From positions 607,501 through 671,500 of the forward strand of contig CAWZYM010000302.1 of assembly GCA_963966185.1 (NCBI GenBank): 64,000 nucleotides of DNA, in the 5' to 3' direction. Positions 1 through 15,424 of this stretch are shown here, in pieces. Both the position numbers and the translations under genes were made by a program. The stretch comes from Rhabditoides inermis. Lineage: Eukaryota > Nematoda > Chromadorea > Rhabditida > Rhabditidae. A model generated the notes under the pieces. The model searched no databases. It saw only the letters and a program-made list of their open reading frames with translations, and was not told the DNA's origin. The number at the start of each line of letters is the position of its first letter. Within the stretch, counting starts at the first letter, position 1.

Positions 1-237
1 ACGATTTAACAAATATTACAGATCTTTCCAAAGAATAATGCAGGAACATATTAAATTCGAACGTGCGTGCATACACTTTCAGTAGAGCTTCTTTCAAAAA
101 TGCACGTAGTCTACAGAACAAGAGAGGCATAGAAAGTAGAGAGATGGAGAGAGAGGGGGGAGGAGAAGACGAGGTAGAGAGAGGGGGGAGGAGAAGACGA
201 GGTAGAGAGAGGGAGCAGAGAGGGAGCAGAGAGAGAG

Positions 238-286
<49 letters not shown>

Positions 287-370
287 AGAGAGGGTGAAGG
301 TGGCGCTAATAACAATACACGTGTCGCGCGTCTTCCCCTCGACTCTGCCAGTGCGCGAATAATACGATTC

Positions 371-412
<42 letters not shown>

Positions 413-475
413 GCCAACATACATGTGCCTCGATAGAATCATTCAATTCCCCTCTTCCTCCCACCCCCCTTCTCT

Positions 476-510
<35 letters not shown>

Positions 511-2320
511 ACTTCCAACACATTTGCATAGTCCATAGATGGCGGCGTGAGGTCACGTCTTCCAGGTATGCGAGAAAGAGAGACATACGAACATAGAAGA
601 AAGAAGACTCGAGCAATGCAGCAATTAGTTGATGATAGAACATCGAACAAGCGACATTTCCCTCCCTCTTTCCCGCTCTTGTAAATGAAGAGAGCTCGGG
701 AGACAATAGAGGAAGTGGCATAGAGAATAAACGACGACACTGGAGACGCATCGCTGCTCACAGCAACACTCGTAGCAGAAACTTCGAAAACGATGAGCAG
801 TCACGTTGAATAAACCCTACGCAGGAAGTGTTAGCTGTTAGTATTCTCGCAATCTTGGAAAATCGGTCAAAAAAGGAGGCTCGATCAGTGCAGCAGACTT
901 ATCAAATGCAGAAGAAAAAGAGTCGTCTTTGCGTAGGCAGGGCTGAGAGTGCAGAGAAGAAGACTGAATGATTCGACAAAACATGAAAAAGAAACGAGAA
1001 ATCACAAAATCAAGGAATCAGAAAATTCATGTAATGTATGTATAGGTGCACCGCCAAAATTGAATGCGAGAATATTTTGCAGACTGCTTTCAAGAGGGAA
1101 GCCGTCTGTGTCGTCTCTCTTCACATTCAAATTCCGCCATCCCTCCTCCCTCTCCTCTCCTCTCCTCTCCTCTCCTCTCACCCAAATACACTCGACGACG
1201 CTTTGTGAACTTGCGACTAAACCACGTTACGCGCCCGACTCCGCACATCTCTCTCTCCCTCCCTCTCTTTCTCCTTTCCTCCCTCTTCTTTATACCTTCC
1301 AAAAAACCGCGCGCGGCGCTCCCACTTCCTTCTCTCACCGAGGACCGAGAGAGGTCACAGTCGGTCACTGGGGACTGATATCTGTCAATCAGTGCAATAT
1401 TCAGAATGCCCTGACACCAGCAATCCGCCTCCCTAATCCACTGAGAATTATCGGCGGGACAAGTCTGATTGAATCAGCAGTCAGCCGAAGCAAACTCACA
1501 CCACACAACCCAAGTACCCAAGAAAGGAGATGTGGCAATCATCGAATATTCGCAACACGAGGCGGGGATCGTCCTCGAAAATCATAAAATATTCTGATAT
1601 CACGGCGAGCTACCGCTGAAACGAGGAAATAAACAGAGAGACTCATTCGGAGAACCGCCACGGCTCATCGAATAAACAGCGAGGAAGCGCGAGGGTGGGA
1701 ACAATCCAAGCACACTTCCTCAAAGTAATCCTTCAACCACGTTCACTCGCAAAAACACCACGTCCTTCTAACTCCAAGTCCATCCGACCAGACGCCAGCG
1801 ACGAATGATCATTCGGGAATTATTCATACGAATATCTGCCCTCCCTCTCTCTAGGATGATTATGGGGTGGAAGAGAGAAAGAGAGAAAGACACGCCCGAA
1901 ATGATGGCCGCTGCTGCGTCTCCTCTCTTTTCTCTCTTCTCCTAATGAAGTTGTTCCCGTTCTCCTCTCTTCCAGTCGAGAGTCGATGACCCGAAACACA
2001 CCCACACACTCCCACAAGACTTCCGCTAAAACTTCTGCAACAGCACAAATTGTTGACTACATGTCCATGTCCACTAGAGCTACTTTCTAACCTCAAAAAG
2101 ACACCGAAGTCATCTTTTTGAAAATGAAGAAAATTAGTAATTAGAATGAATAGCACGGGAAATGATATTTTTGATAATCACATTTGTTACACAATTGTCA
2201 CTTCAGTTGACAATTCGATAAGCAAACAATCATCATAATGTTGTACCAGAATGAGCTACAGACCTATCACTAATACCTCGCTTTCCTCTTCGCACGTGTC
2301 TAACCACAGCAACAACATTT
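1..2320. other. non-coding, microsatellite-rich region
   Basis: I see no supportable gene here. The stretch holds dinucleotide GA tracts (about 241-282 and 374-409), a CT tract (about 471-510), and a short GA-rich unit repeated twice at about 148-210. The open frames over these tracts encode only Arg/Glu or Ser/Leu alternations, which is what a GA/CT dinucleotide repeat gives in any frame. A CT block near 1140-1180 and another near 1245-1290 are of the same kind. The rest is unremarkable sequence with no splice-connected frames. Confidence 0.7.
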
Positions 2321-2481
2321 TCTTTAAATAGTACTTGCGTAAAAATATTCACTTTGTCTCAACCCATGCAACAAAAGAACATGCATAGAACGTTTACAAA
2401 TACTAACACAAACCTGAGCATACCGGACTGTTTAAAACATTTGAATATTTGAAAAAAGGGATACAGTTAAAGAACGTCAAT

Positions 2482-2523
<42 letters not shown>

Positions 2524-3354
2524 CGCAAGTTTGTGTTAGTATTTGTAAACGTTCTATGCATGTTCTTCTGTTGCATTGGGTTAAGACAAAGTGAATGTTT
2601 TTACGCAAGTACTTTTTAAAGAAAATGTATGTGCTTTTTTTAAATTTCATTGAAATTTTAGACGCTGAATTATGACTACTCATTTCACTTCTCACACTGA
2701 TCTCTTTCTCTCCTTCTTCCCCGCTCTCTCTATCCCTTCCTTTTCTGTCCCTCTGTCTCTGTCTCTCTGTCTCTCTGTCTCTCTCTCTGTCTCTCTCTCT
2801 CTCTATCCCCCCTCTCTCTTCTTCCTTTCTCTGTTCTCTTTCTCTCTCTTTCTATCTCCTTCTCCCTCTCCGTTCTCTCTTTGTTTTATCTCTCATTGCA
2901 CATTGCAGATCAAAAGTATTCACGGATTGCCGTTACGTTTCACAAAACGTTTTTCATATGTCTATCAGTCTGTATTGCGCCTCTCCTGGTGAGTGGGCGC
3001 ACCAAAACAATGCAAACCCGGCGCGAATTAGACGCTGGCGGCGGCGAGGCGGGCTACACGCTGTGTGCAAGTTGGGTGCACGTTGATGAAAGTCGGCAGT
3101 CTGCGTGACGGGGACACGCTGGCCTTCCGCCTAGTGCGCGCGGGGAAGCGCTCATAACTTCTTTCGGAGAAAAGATACAAAGATGCCGCCGAACAGTGAT
3201 CTGGCCTACGGAACGGTGCGAACCTAACTAACATGAATTGAATGACTTCACATTGTTGTTAACATGACCTTTGGATATCGCTTCTTTAAAATTCTAGCGC
3301 GCCAGCCTTATCCTAAGTTAAAAGTGTCTCTAATTAGCTAATTAACCTCTCTAA
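2321..3354 (+). mobile_element. foldback/Helitron-like non-autonomous element, copy A
   Basis: Two inverted arms of about 100 bp (left about 2321-2418, right about 2523-2622) enclose a short core and a GA microsatellite (2486-2521). Downstream of the right arm come a palindromic ATTTCAT-GAAAT motif near 2640-2655, a CT-rich stretch (about 2700-2885) and a 3' block (about 3230-3354). The arms and the 3' block are recognisably similar to copies at 21907-22834 and 40382-40928, so this is a dispersed family. The end near CTCTCTAA (3354) followed by T, and the TC-start at 2321, would fit a Helitron. No transposase or Rep/helicase is encoded. The exact ends are uncertain. Confidence 0.55.
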
Positions 3355-3402
3355 TTAGCTCCATCCACTCTTTCATTCAGACAATACTCGCATTACACGT
3401 AA

Positions 3403-3408
3403 TTTATT
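3403..3408 (-). terminator. putative poly(A) signal of rpn-8
   Basis: AATAAA on the minus strand lies about 105 bp downstream of the rpn-8 stop codon, at the right distance for a nematode 3' UTR. Confidence 0.5.
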
Positions 3409-3511
3409 CCAAACACTCAAACAGAAAATGTGAAATGAATAACTTAATTGGGTATGATACATACACGAGACGAGACCGGGACGAGTGTCATTATACTTGG
3501 GGACATGGAGC

Positions 3512-5603
<2,092 letters not shown>

Positions 5604-6064
5604 CTAAAAAGCATGTTGGTACCTTTTGGTTCAGCAAAAGAGAAGAACACGGAAAAGGAACGGAGTTCCGTCCGCCGTATAGAGTTCGATGTTTTCTCGT
5701 GAATAAGAGCATAAAGAGGGACGTGAGCAATGAAAAGTGATGGAGTAACACTATAGGAACACTCCAGGAACGCAATACACAACAAATTATAATAATAAAT
5801 CAAAGAAAATCATCATTTTTGAACCAAAATCGCGCGCAGCTGATTTTGTCAGCATTTTCGTTTCAGGTGATTTCCTCCCGGGACCAATTTTCAATAAATG
5901 TGAGAATTATGCAACAAATAGTCATACACTACAGCAAATCATACATATTACACCATTGTTTACTTCAGGCGCTCAGCTGGTCGAATTTCCCTTTCACTTC
6001 GCCTCGATTTGTTCTGATTTGCTTTGGATTTGCGTTGTAAACCATATGAAGTAGGTTTGCAGCC
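5604..6064. promoter_or_regulatory. shared divergent promoter region of rpn-8 and vps-35
   Basis: These 461 bp separate the two divergent start codons, so both promoters must lie in or near it. The vps-35 start is preceded by TTTGCAG (6055-6061) and the rpn-8 start by TTTTTAG, both good trans-splice acceptors, so transcription starts lie further inside. I see no clear TATA box or other named site. Confidence 0.5.
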
Positions 6065-8995
6065 ATGCGCCCAGACGAAATGAGTTCGGCGGAGCAGGAG
6101 CGACTGCTAGACGAGGCGCTAAAAGTGAGTATTACGTAGTGTGACTGGTCAATCAGTCGTGGATGATTGCAGGTCGTGAAGCAGGATTCGTTCGAAATGA
6201 AGCGAGCTCTTGACAAGGGTCGTCTCCTGGATGCCCTCAAGCACGCGGCTCACTTCCTCACTGAGCTGAAAACGAACAGCCTTTCCCCAAAATTCTACTA
6301 CCGACTGTGTGAGTCATCAAACACTTCACGATTCATGTACTTCTATTGATGTATCGATTTTAGACATTGACGTGGTGAATGAGATGCAGCATCTGGAGCA
6401 GTACCTGACCGACTGCTACGAGAAGGGGCAGAAGACGGACGACTTGTACGAGACTGTCCAATACGCTGGAGCCATCATTCCCCGCCTGTGGGTTACTGTG
6501 ATTCAATTGAAAAAAATTGATACCTGTGATTTGCTGTTGTACGGATACTGTAGCTCTCACAGTACGAGTACTGTAATCAGTGTGTTGTTACCGTATTACG
6601 GTAGTACCGTATACCTTTCAGCTACCTGCTGATCACTGTGGGTGTGGTGTACATGAAGACGGGCGAGGGATCCCGCTCCGACATTCTCAAGGTGAGGGGA
6701 ATTTATGAATAAGCAAAACAAGAATGAATTGAGGATTTTGTATGGTTGTTCCATGTAAGGATGAAGTGAAACATAGTTTGATGTTTGAAACAAAATACGG
6801 GACGTACACATCACGTATTAGTCATGTGATTTTTGTTTTATGCTTTATTCACTCAGGATCTGGTGGAGATGTGCCGTGGTGTGCAGCACCCCCTTCGCGG
6901 CCTCTTCCTCCGCAACTACCTACTCCAGTCCACCCGCAATCTACTCCCAGATGCACCCGATCCGTCAGCTATTCGTTTTGTCAATATGACTTTTTGACAT
7001 TTTATGGTTAAGTACCAATTACGTGTGCTTATCCATGGATATTATATAGTTCAATTAAAACTTATTTCACATGGTTTGTTGCAGGGAGGAGGGCGTGGCG
7101 GGTCCTGCGGATGGGACCGTGTCGGATGCGATCGACTTCATCCTCCTCAACTTCTCTGAGATGAACAAGCTGTGGGTCAGGATGCAGCACCAGGGTAGGT
7201 GGTTGTAGTTATTGATTAATGATTCTGGTAGTATTTTTCCCCCGAAAATTTGTACTGGCAATTTTATGTTCCACTGATATCATTATTTTTGTGAGGATTG
7301 TGAACGTTAATTGAATGTTAATTTGCTCAATGCATTTTTTTGTAAAAACAATTCTATGTTAGTTTCCGCTAGAAGCAGAGGATAGTTTTTTTTTAGATGG
7401 AGAAGGTGTACCGTATACGGTATAGTGGAGAATGTTCTGAACAGAACAGTACTAAACTTGCATCAGTCGTTGTGAGTGTGTGTGTGTGTTGTAGGTCCGT
7501 CTCGGGAGAGGGAGAAGCGCGAGAAGGAGCGCATGGAACTACGCATCCTCGTCGGAACCAACCTTGTAGGTTTCGGAAGAGAAGAGATGTAACAAATTCA
7601 TTGGAACAATTGTCGTGTAACGTGAATACGCTAGTTCTTGACGACGTGAAACTTATTTGATATTAGTTCATAGATGTTTAAAAAAAATGTTCAAATGTTT
7701 TTTGTAGGTGCGTCTGTCCCAGCTGGAAAACACGACGCTGGAGACGTATACTCAGCTGATCCTTCCCTCGGTCCTCGAACAGGTCGTCAGCTGCAGGGAT
7801 GCCATCAGCCAGGTGGGGGAGGGGAGGGGTGTTCTGTTGTGAGGTGTATGTTTCGAAAGAATTATGTATGTGCCATTTGATATGTGTTCCAATCGGTTTG
7901 TCTTCTCGTCTCAATGATTACGAGCATCTTAAACTATTTTAGGAGTACCTGATGGAGTGTGTGATCCAAGTGTTCCCGGATGAGTTCCATCTTGCCACAC
8001 TCAATGACTTCCTCGCCGCATGTGCACAGCTGCAGATGGAGGTAGGCAGATAATGCGATCAAATATTGCAATTCGTTCAATGTCCGATTAGAACTAAGTA
8101 TGTTGATGCAATTGATTGCAGGTGAACATCAAGAACGTGTTGATTGCTCTGATCGACAGACTCGCACTGTTCGCTGCCAATCCGGAGACGGAGGGCATTC
8201 CGGAGAATGTGAGCAGGCAGGGGCAGGGAGATGCTTCATTCCCTCAGCTCTTATCTATTCGTTGTTAGTAGCGCTAGTTTATTAGATTATTTCATTTCAG
8301 ATCAAGCTGTTCGACATTTTCTCGGAGCAGGCGAACACTCTGATCGCCGGTCGACCCGACATGCCACTCGAGGACATCGTCGGACTGCACGTGAGTCGAT
8401 GGATAGAGGGAACAGTTCATTATACATTGATAGATTTACTTGTCAATTTCTTTGTTGATCTTCTCACCACGCCACTATATAATGCCCAGGTCTGAAAAAA
8501 TACTTTAGGCCGCTCTGGTGTCTCTTGCGGTGAAGTGCTACCGCGAGCGGACAGACTTTGCCAACACTGTGTTCGCGGGGCTGGCCAAAGTACTCGGAGA
8601 GAGGGACGTCAACGGGTCAGTGGGAGAGAGATACTGGGAAAAATATTTGGATTGTGGATAACGTGGGTACGTCAATAGGAGATTGGATTTCGTATTTGAG
8701 TAGATGTTTCGGTTCGATATTGTCTATTGAAGTTGTTTTCGACACGTATTAATACACGTCTGGGCAAATCACCATTTACCAGTGCTTGGAAACGTACAAT
8801 TATCGGTGTACTGTGTTATTCTCATATGTCTATGTCTATGTGGTTGAGGCTTCCTCTTGCAGTGTCGACCTGCTGTCTCCGGTGGGCCGGGAGGTGGGGA
8901 AACTGCTGAGGGTGCCGGTGGATGAGTACAACGACGTGCTGAGGGTGGCTCGCATGGAGGACGTCAATCGGGTGGGTGGGGAGGGGAGGGAGAAA

Positions 8996-9040
<45 letters not shown>

Positions 9041-12000
9041 ACTGATATATTATGGCTTCTATGAGTTAGCTTGAACTTGAATACAAATCTGTATGTGTGT
9101 GTTGCAGGTTGGCGCCGTGCTCGACTACCGCGGTCGGTGTCGCATCGCCCTGCATGTTGTACAGGTGACTGCGTACATTCGAGAGATCATCTCTTTTTTA
9201 TATTTCATGCAGTGGATAAGGCATTTTGAACCGATCGCGTAAAGTATACGCTTCACCGAAAATGTATATTTTCTACCGAGAATGATGGGTAATAGAAGTA
9301 TTTCACTGAGAGAATTGTATAATTTGTTAATCTACGTTTCATTGATGATTTTATTTGGACTGAATGTGAGTGATTAGTAATGTATGAAATATCGTGTCGA
9401 GTGAGTGCTTGCAGAACCTGCTGGACAACGAGACGTGTCTGTGCAGTGAGGATGACGTGGGGGCGCTGCAGGGCCTGGTCGAGCCACTGCTGGTCGACCA
9501 GCCAGACCAGAAGGAAGGAAGTGAAGAGGACGAGGACTTCCAGGTACGGGGGATACAGCACAACAAGTGACAGTGTTTAAATGTTTCGCTGTGTTATGTC
9601 GTGGCATTTTACGTGTACGAGTTCAATAGAACTGGCTTTCCTTGTCTTCCAATCGATTACTCTCCCTCTGTTTGCAGGATGAGCAGTGTGTGTTGGCGCG
9701 TGCTGTTCACCTCATCCGGGCCGACACGCACGACCAACAGTTCCTCGTACGTCGACTTGTTTTTTTTTTTGTGGTTCATTTTATGTTTCACTATCTAGTT
9801 ATGTTTTTGTAGAGGATTTTTATTAGTAATTGGACCGTCATTGACGCTGTTTTCCAAATTCACTTGAAGTGCAACTGGATTGCAAATGTTTCGGCTAGTA
9901 CCGGTAATGAGTGTGTTTTGTAGTTGCTGAACGGCTGGCGTCGGCAGTTGGGTGCGGGTGGCAAGTGGCGTATCCGACACACGCTGCCGCCCCTCGTGTT
10001 CGCACTCTACAAGCTGGCAGCCGGATACGAGAAGACAGACGAGGTGCGAATGACATTGGAATTTTTGAAATTGTAACTTTTTGTTAGATTAAATGAATAA
10101 GTTTATGAATTTTTTACTAGGCTGTTGGCGAGAGAAAGGAACTGTGAATTGCCTAACAGTTTCATGGTTCCTTTAAAAAAAACCTTCTCTAAACCGTTGT
10201 TTTGAGGACACGTGGGCAGCGAAGGTGCGCAAGATGTTTGTGTGTGCGATGGGCACGATCGGAGCTCTGATAACGACGGGAGAGATGGCAGAGCTGCCAC
10301 TCAAGCTGTACCTGGAGGTCGGTGCCATTTTTGGATATTGTGTATTGTGTGTTTCATTGACAAGTCACACTACGGGAGTTTAGTGAAATAGAATTCCGCA
10401 TATCTATTCTCACGAGCGTTGAAAAAAGTCTGAACTGATGAAAGGAGTGATGTGTTGTAGTTGTAGGGCGCAGTGATCGCCGACAAGATCGACTTCGGGG
10501 ACACGGCCACTGTCGTCTACGAATTCATATCCAAGGTGGGTTGGGTTACGGTCTGTGGGCACGGCTCACTAAGTTTTTCTTGGTCTCCTCAGTACTTCTC
10601 GTGAATGTTATCGCCGGTTTAGAGTTTAATTCATAAATTGATATTGAATGTTGACGATTTTATTACTATTGTTTCCACAAATTATGTAATCTGTTACATT
10701 CGCTGAATAATGACAATGTTGAAACATGATTTCGCATAGTTATTTTCGAATACGAATATCTTAATTCTTAATACGCATAGCGATTGCAACTCGTGTGAGA
10801 ATGAAATTTGACGGGGGTATAACCTGTTCTACTCAAACTGTCTACACCTCGTGTATATTGATTCCTCGTATGTATGAAGTGTGTCAATTGTTCTACTGGC
10901 GGTTCTGGAGCTATGCAAGGGAGGGAGTATCCTGCGCATCATTCTTTGTTACATGCCCACCGACCAGATGCCAGACACCGACTACAACAAGATACTGGAC
11001 GACGTGCGGCGAATCTCAACTCGCACCTGCGAGACCCGACGACTCGATCCACGCTACAAGAAGATGAAGACGTGCACTATCTGGACTGGAGACTTCAACG
11101 GCCAGCTTGGCAAGAGACTGCACCCTGACGACGCCGCCATCGGACACTTCGGCTACGGGGAGAGAAATGAAAGGGGAGAAATGCTGCTCGACTATTGCAA
11201 TTCAAATGGGTGGAAGCTTGCCAATAGCTTCTTCAAACATCGAGCCGGAAGGAAGTGGACGTGGAGATGCCCATCAGGAGGATTCAAAGAGTACGATCTG
11301 TTCTTCGTGCGGTCAACGAGATACATCAAAAACGTGGTGACAATCAACAAGTTCGCCGCCATGTCTGACCACCGAGCAATAAGAATGACGATACGACTCA
11401 ATGCGTTCCGAGACACGGCCATCAAAACGAAGATGAACAGGAAGACGGACTGGTCGATATATAGAACTGGAGTGGAGACAAGCCTAGATGCGAATATGAA
11501 CGGAACCGCTGGAGATATGTACGACGAACTACAGAAGACGCTGGAGAGGGCGCATAAGGTGGCGACGAGACTGGAGCCTAAGGAGGACTGGCGATCGCCA
11601 AGGACAATGGAGCTGTTCAATGAAAGAAGAGAACTCCTCGGCCGAGCAGACGCGCGTTCCCGACTCGATTTGGTCATCACCAACAAGGCACTGAGGCTGT
11701 CCCTGCAGAACGACATCGACAAGAAGCAGTTCCTGCTCTACAAGAAGACACTCTCCGCCAAGCAGATATTCGAACCGGTACTTGCTCCGGTCATGTGGAA
11801 GATCAAAAATAACGACGGCAGTCTTACACGCACGCAACAAGAACTCGAGGCTCGAATCAGCGAGTACTTCACGCTGCTCTTCACCAACCCGACCTCGGTG
11901 GCGCTGGAGCCGAGGCCGCCTGCGGAGCCACCGCCACTTGTTCTACACTCTGAAGTGCGACACCACCTTGCCAGAATGAGAAGACGAACTGCCCCTGGTA

Positions 12001-15000
12001 TCGATCGGATATCGACCATGATGCTGCAGGCCGCCGGAGACCAAGTGCTAGATTCGATCGTGCGCCTCTTCAATAAGATCCTGGAGGAAGGGCGGCCACC
12101 GCCGATGTTTGCCGATTCTATTACTACTCTGATCCCGAAAAGCGGGGATCTGAGCGACCTCTCCAACTTCCGACCTATCGCCGTGCTGCCGTCGCTGTAT
12201 AAGCTGCTGACGCGGGTGCTACTGGGGAGAATGGAGCCGATACTGGATGCAGAACAAGGAAAGGAGCAGGCGGGATTCAGAAAGAACTACTCGACGATAG
12301 AGCACGTACACACTCTCAAGGAGCTGATCTGGAAGTGCTACACCTACAAGTACGACCTCGTTCTCATCTTCTTGGATTTTGAGAAAGCCTACGATAGTGT
12401 GATTTGGAATGGCCTCTGGAATACGATCCATCGACAAGGTGTGCCAGGATACGTCATTAATCTACTAGAAGAGGTGTACTCGAATGCGAAGAACGAAATC
12501 AAGGTCAACTCTGGGCGAGCCGAAGTGAATGTGAAGAGAGGAGTGAGGCAGGGCTGCGTTCTCAGTCCGTGCTTGTTTAATGCAGTTCTTGAACAAATTT
12601 TGAGGAAGATGAATTGGGAGGACAAAGGAGTGAAGATTGATGGAGAGTACCTAAATCATCTACGGTATGCAGATGATGTGGTGCTATGTGCGCGGAGTAA
12701 GGAGACAGCACAGACAATGTTGAACGAGCTGAGTGGAGAAAGTGAACAATACGGGCTGCGGATCAGCCATAAGAAGACAAAGGTGCTAACGCTAGGATCC
12801 AACCGAACGATCACCCTTCGAGGAGTGCCACTGGAGACGGTCAGGTCGTTCAAGTACCTGGGAGTCGATATAAGCAAGGACAAGGACGTGACAGAAGTGG
12901 GGAGACGAATGGGCTGCGCATGGGGAGCCTTCAACAAGCATCGACGGTTTCTGACGCATAGGAGAGCGCCGATGAAGAGAAAACTAGCAGTGATGTATAC
13001 GTGCGTACTGCCGGGAGTCCTCTACGGAAGCGAGGCGTGGGCGTTGACAGAGGAACAGAAGGAGGGACTGCGGCGGATGCAGCGAAGAATGGAGCGAGCG
13101 ATGTTGAATGTGAGCCTGCGCGACAGGATGAGGAATACGACTGTACGAGGACTGACGGGAATGAAGGACGTGATGGAGATTGCTTGGAGGAGGAAGGCGA
13201 GCTGGGCGAGGAAGGTGGCCAACTTCAACAACCGATGGTCGCGCCGAGTAACTGAATGGAGACCGTTTGGACAGAAGAGGAGAGTGGGAGCGCCGTACGT
13301 GAAGTGGAGCGACGACTTGGAGGAGATGATGGAGCGACAAGGACTGAGCGGGGAGACCTGGACGAGACTAGCAAGAAGAGACGACTGCGACGAATGGAAG
13401 CGGATTATGCTCACGGGACCAGCTCCATAGCGAACCAAACCATTGGAATGTGTATAGAGATCCTGGATAAAATTTTTGATTTGATTTGATGAAGTGTGTC
13501 GGTCGGTTGCAGGCTCTGTCAGTGCTGGAGGACGAGATAGCTGATAGCCGCGACAGACTCGCCGCCCTCGCACTCGTCACTAGTACTATGATTACGGTAA
13601 GTGACCACATCTTGTTATTTGTGTTGAAATGTTGAATGGCATAGCCGATAGCGTACCCTTTATCATCACCGTCAGCACACTCGTGTTTTTCCTCCATTGT
13701 CTTTCCTAACGCACGGAACTCTCGTTGAAACGGTCAGTGTACACTCGTCTTGCAGATCTCTTCTCTGGACGACGAGCACTGGCAGCCACTCGCCAGTCAG
13801 ATTGTCCTGGCTGCGGCAAAGATGTTCAAGAAGGTAGGGCGACATGTTTCATTACTTTGTTATTTATTGCGTCCCTTGTTAGGTTAGTACTCGAATTGGT
13901 TTTGGTTTGACTACTCCGAAAAAAGTGCATTAGGGGGAGAACTAGCGGCTAAGGTGTTGGGTTTCATATGAATCGAGGGCAAGTGGAGGTAGTCTTTGAT
14001 TACTCTATGGATGCACCTGTGAGAATGCTGACATGTCATGTGCCATTGTTTGAGGTTACGCGATTGGGTTTCATTTCCAGTTTCTAGAAATGGAATTTCA
14101 TGTTCCATAGAAAAGGAAAGAATTTGTGGATGAACAATGATTTTTGTCAAGACACAAAGTTTTAAAGTAGTTAGCTTGACATGCAAGTGATTAAGGCTTT
14201 CATAGATGTTATGAACTTGTCGCTAACTTGAACGAATAATGTCATCTTTCATTGCAAGGTAGTTACTGCTAACAATTATAGTAATTACTTTTCAAAGTAA
14301 TTACTTTTCACTTCTAATTTGTCCGTTTTGCAGCCTGACCAGGTGCGTGCTCTGTGCTCTGCCGCTCACTTGTTCTGGGAGGGTCGGGTGTCGGAGGGAG
14401 GGGGAGAACCAATGAGGGACGGGGCAAAGGTCGCAGAGATACTCAGGAAGGCACTCAAGGTACGCATCCTGGATCACATTCCTAACACCTACTTTGCGGT
14501 TTGAGAATAATGCTTTATGTTTAGGTAACTATTGTTGATTATGATCATATGCTCTATCCTGTTTGCAGATCTCGTCTCAGTGCATGGAGCCAGTCGTCCA
14601 GCAGCAACTGTTCATCCACACACTCAACTACCTACACCACTTCTACGCAGACGGGTGCGAGCAGGTGAGGAAGAGAGAGAGAGAGAGAGAGAGTTTCTGA
14701 CCTGCGTATGTGTTCATTTGAACTGTATTCGTTTATTTGTTGTGATTCGTTTGCAGATCAGTGGTGAGCAGATCGCGGAGTTGGTCTCGCGATGCAAGGA
14801 TGGCAGTGTTCAACTAGAGGTAAGGGGGGCAGGGATAGATCGATTTAAGAATACACATGAGCAACGTGTTTCCAATGATCACATCATTAACACTATTATC
14901 TATGTGTGTGTAGGTGAGTGCGGAGGCGGATGCGCTGGAGAAGCAGATGGCGGCCACTCTGGCACACATCAAGAGAGAAGGCGAGAAGAGGGAGAAGGAG

Positions 15001-15024
15001 GGAAAGGACACGGTCGACGTGTGA
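6065..15024 (+). CDS. vps-35: retromer subunit VPS35
   Basis: Scaffold of the retromer cargo-recognition trimer (VPS26-VPS29-VPS35) that returns receptors from endosomes. Twenty-five exons splice in frame to 795 aa, the usual family length: 6065-6124, 6173-6308, 6364-6487, 6622-6691, 6857-6963, 7085-7194, 7495-7565, 7708-7812, 7943-8041, 8122-8208, 8301-8390, 8509-8615, 8863-8971, 9108-9164, 9415-9543, 9678-9746, 9924-10043, 10207-10317, 10467-10535, 13513-13596, 13756-13833, 14334-14459, 14569-14664, 14757-14819, 14914-15024. The VPS26-binding PRLYL motif is at residues 105-109, split by intron 3, and the alpha-solenoid continues to the end ([22 protein letters not shown]-like repeats). The tail is a short Lys/Glu-rich helix. 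Intron 18 ends in a weak TTTTGAG acceptor; intron 19 holds a retrotransposon ending 12 nt from the acceptor. The ATG follows TTTGCAG. Confidence 0.97.
10886..13488 (+). mobile_element. 5'-truncated RTE-type non-LTR retrotransposon in vps-35 intron 19
   Basis: A 2.6-kb insertion in the sense orientation of vps-35. It is bracketed by an identical 12-bp target duplication, ATGAAGTGTGTC, at 10874-10885 and 13489-13500, which fixes both ends. The 5' end lies inside the endonuclease coding part. The 3' end is a short TTGAT-type tail (TTTGATTTGATTTG before the duplication), as in RTE elements. The reading frame is uninterrupted over the whole retained part and the duplication is perfect, which together point to a recent insertion. 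Without it, intron 19 would be about 360 bp. Confidence 0.9.
10887..13430 (+). pseudogene. truncated RTE endonuclease-reverse transcriptase ORF
   Basis: About 847 codons remain open, from the middle of the apurinic-type endonuclease to the stop. Endonuclease motifs: [10 protein letters not shown] and MSDHRAI. Reverse transcriptase motifs in order: [17 protein letters not shown], then [13 protein letters not shown] (catalytic Asp), [19 protein letters not shown] (YADD active site) and [11 protein letters not shown]. The N-terminal endonuclease residues and any upstream promoter are lost, so this copy should not move by itself. The gene is disabled only by truncation: I see no internal stop or frameshift. 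Family assignment rests on single-ORF layout, endonuclease type and tail; CR1-like affiliation is less likely. Confidence 0.85.
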
Positions 15025-15267
15025 GCAGTAGCTGCACTGTCGACCCGTTTTGTTTGCCACCTCTCACTACACACTAGCCAGTGTCCAGATCATTGTAGAC
15101 TTTATTGATTTATTGTTTTATCCAGTTTGCATGTTTATAGTTTGCATGTTTGTAGGTGTGTAGTCCTGTGATTATCGTATTGTTTTTACCGGGTGCTGAT
15201 ACGAAAATTCCGAGGATTTTTTGCAAACGTTGATCGTTGAACGTTGATACAGTGTGTATTTAAAAGA

Positions 15268-15281
15268 TTTATTAAAATAAA
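15268..15281. terminator. back-to-back poly(A) signals of vps-35 and the aquaglyceroporin
   Basis: AATAAA on the plus strand at 15276-15281 lies 252 bp after the vps-35 stop. TTTATT at 15268-15273, which is AATAAA on the minus strand, lies about 150 bp after the aquaglyceroporin stop. The two signals are 2 bp apart, so the convergent 3' UTRs probably overlap. The remaining 3' region (15025-15424) shows nothing else. Confidence 0.6.
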
Positions 15282-15424
15282 TGTTTAATTATTACTACAA
15301 AAGGGTGTAATTATTACTACATGGAATGGGGTTACAACAAGCGGATTTATGTATATGTTGGGATTTGATCAAAGTATATTTTTGGGAGATTTTTGATTGA
15401 TAGTTGACAGAAGCGTGAAACAGC

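Noticed and set aside
63..420. Open frames encoding Arg/Glu or Ser/Leu repeats
   Set aside because: They are translations of GA/CT microsatellites; the same happens at 15712-16347, 17105-17530, 42399-43382, 48041-48663, 52802-53487 and 55721-56733.
12984..13697. Minus-strand ORFs under the RTE reverse transcriptase
   Set aside because: Shadows of the sense frame with no domain similarity.
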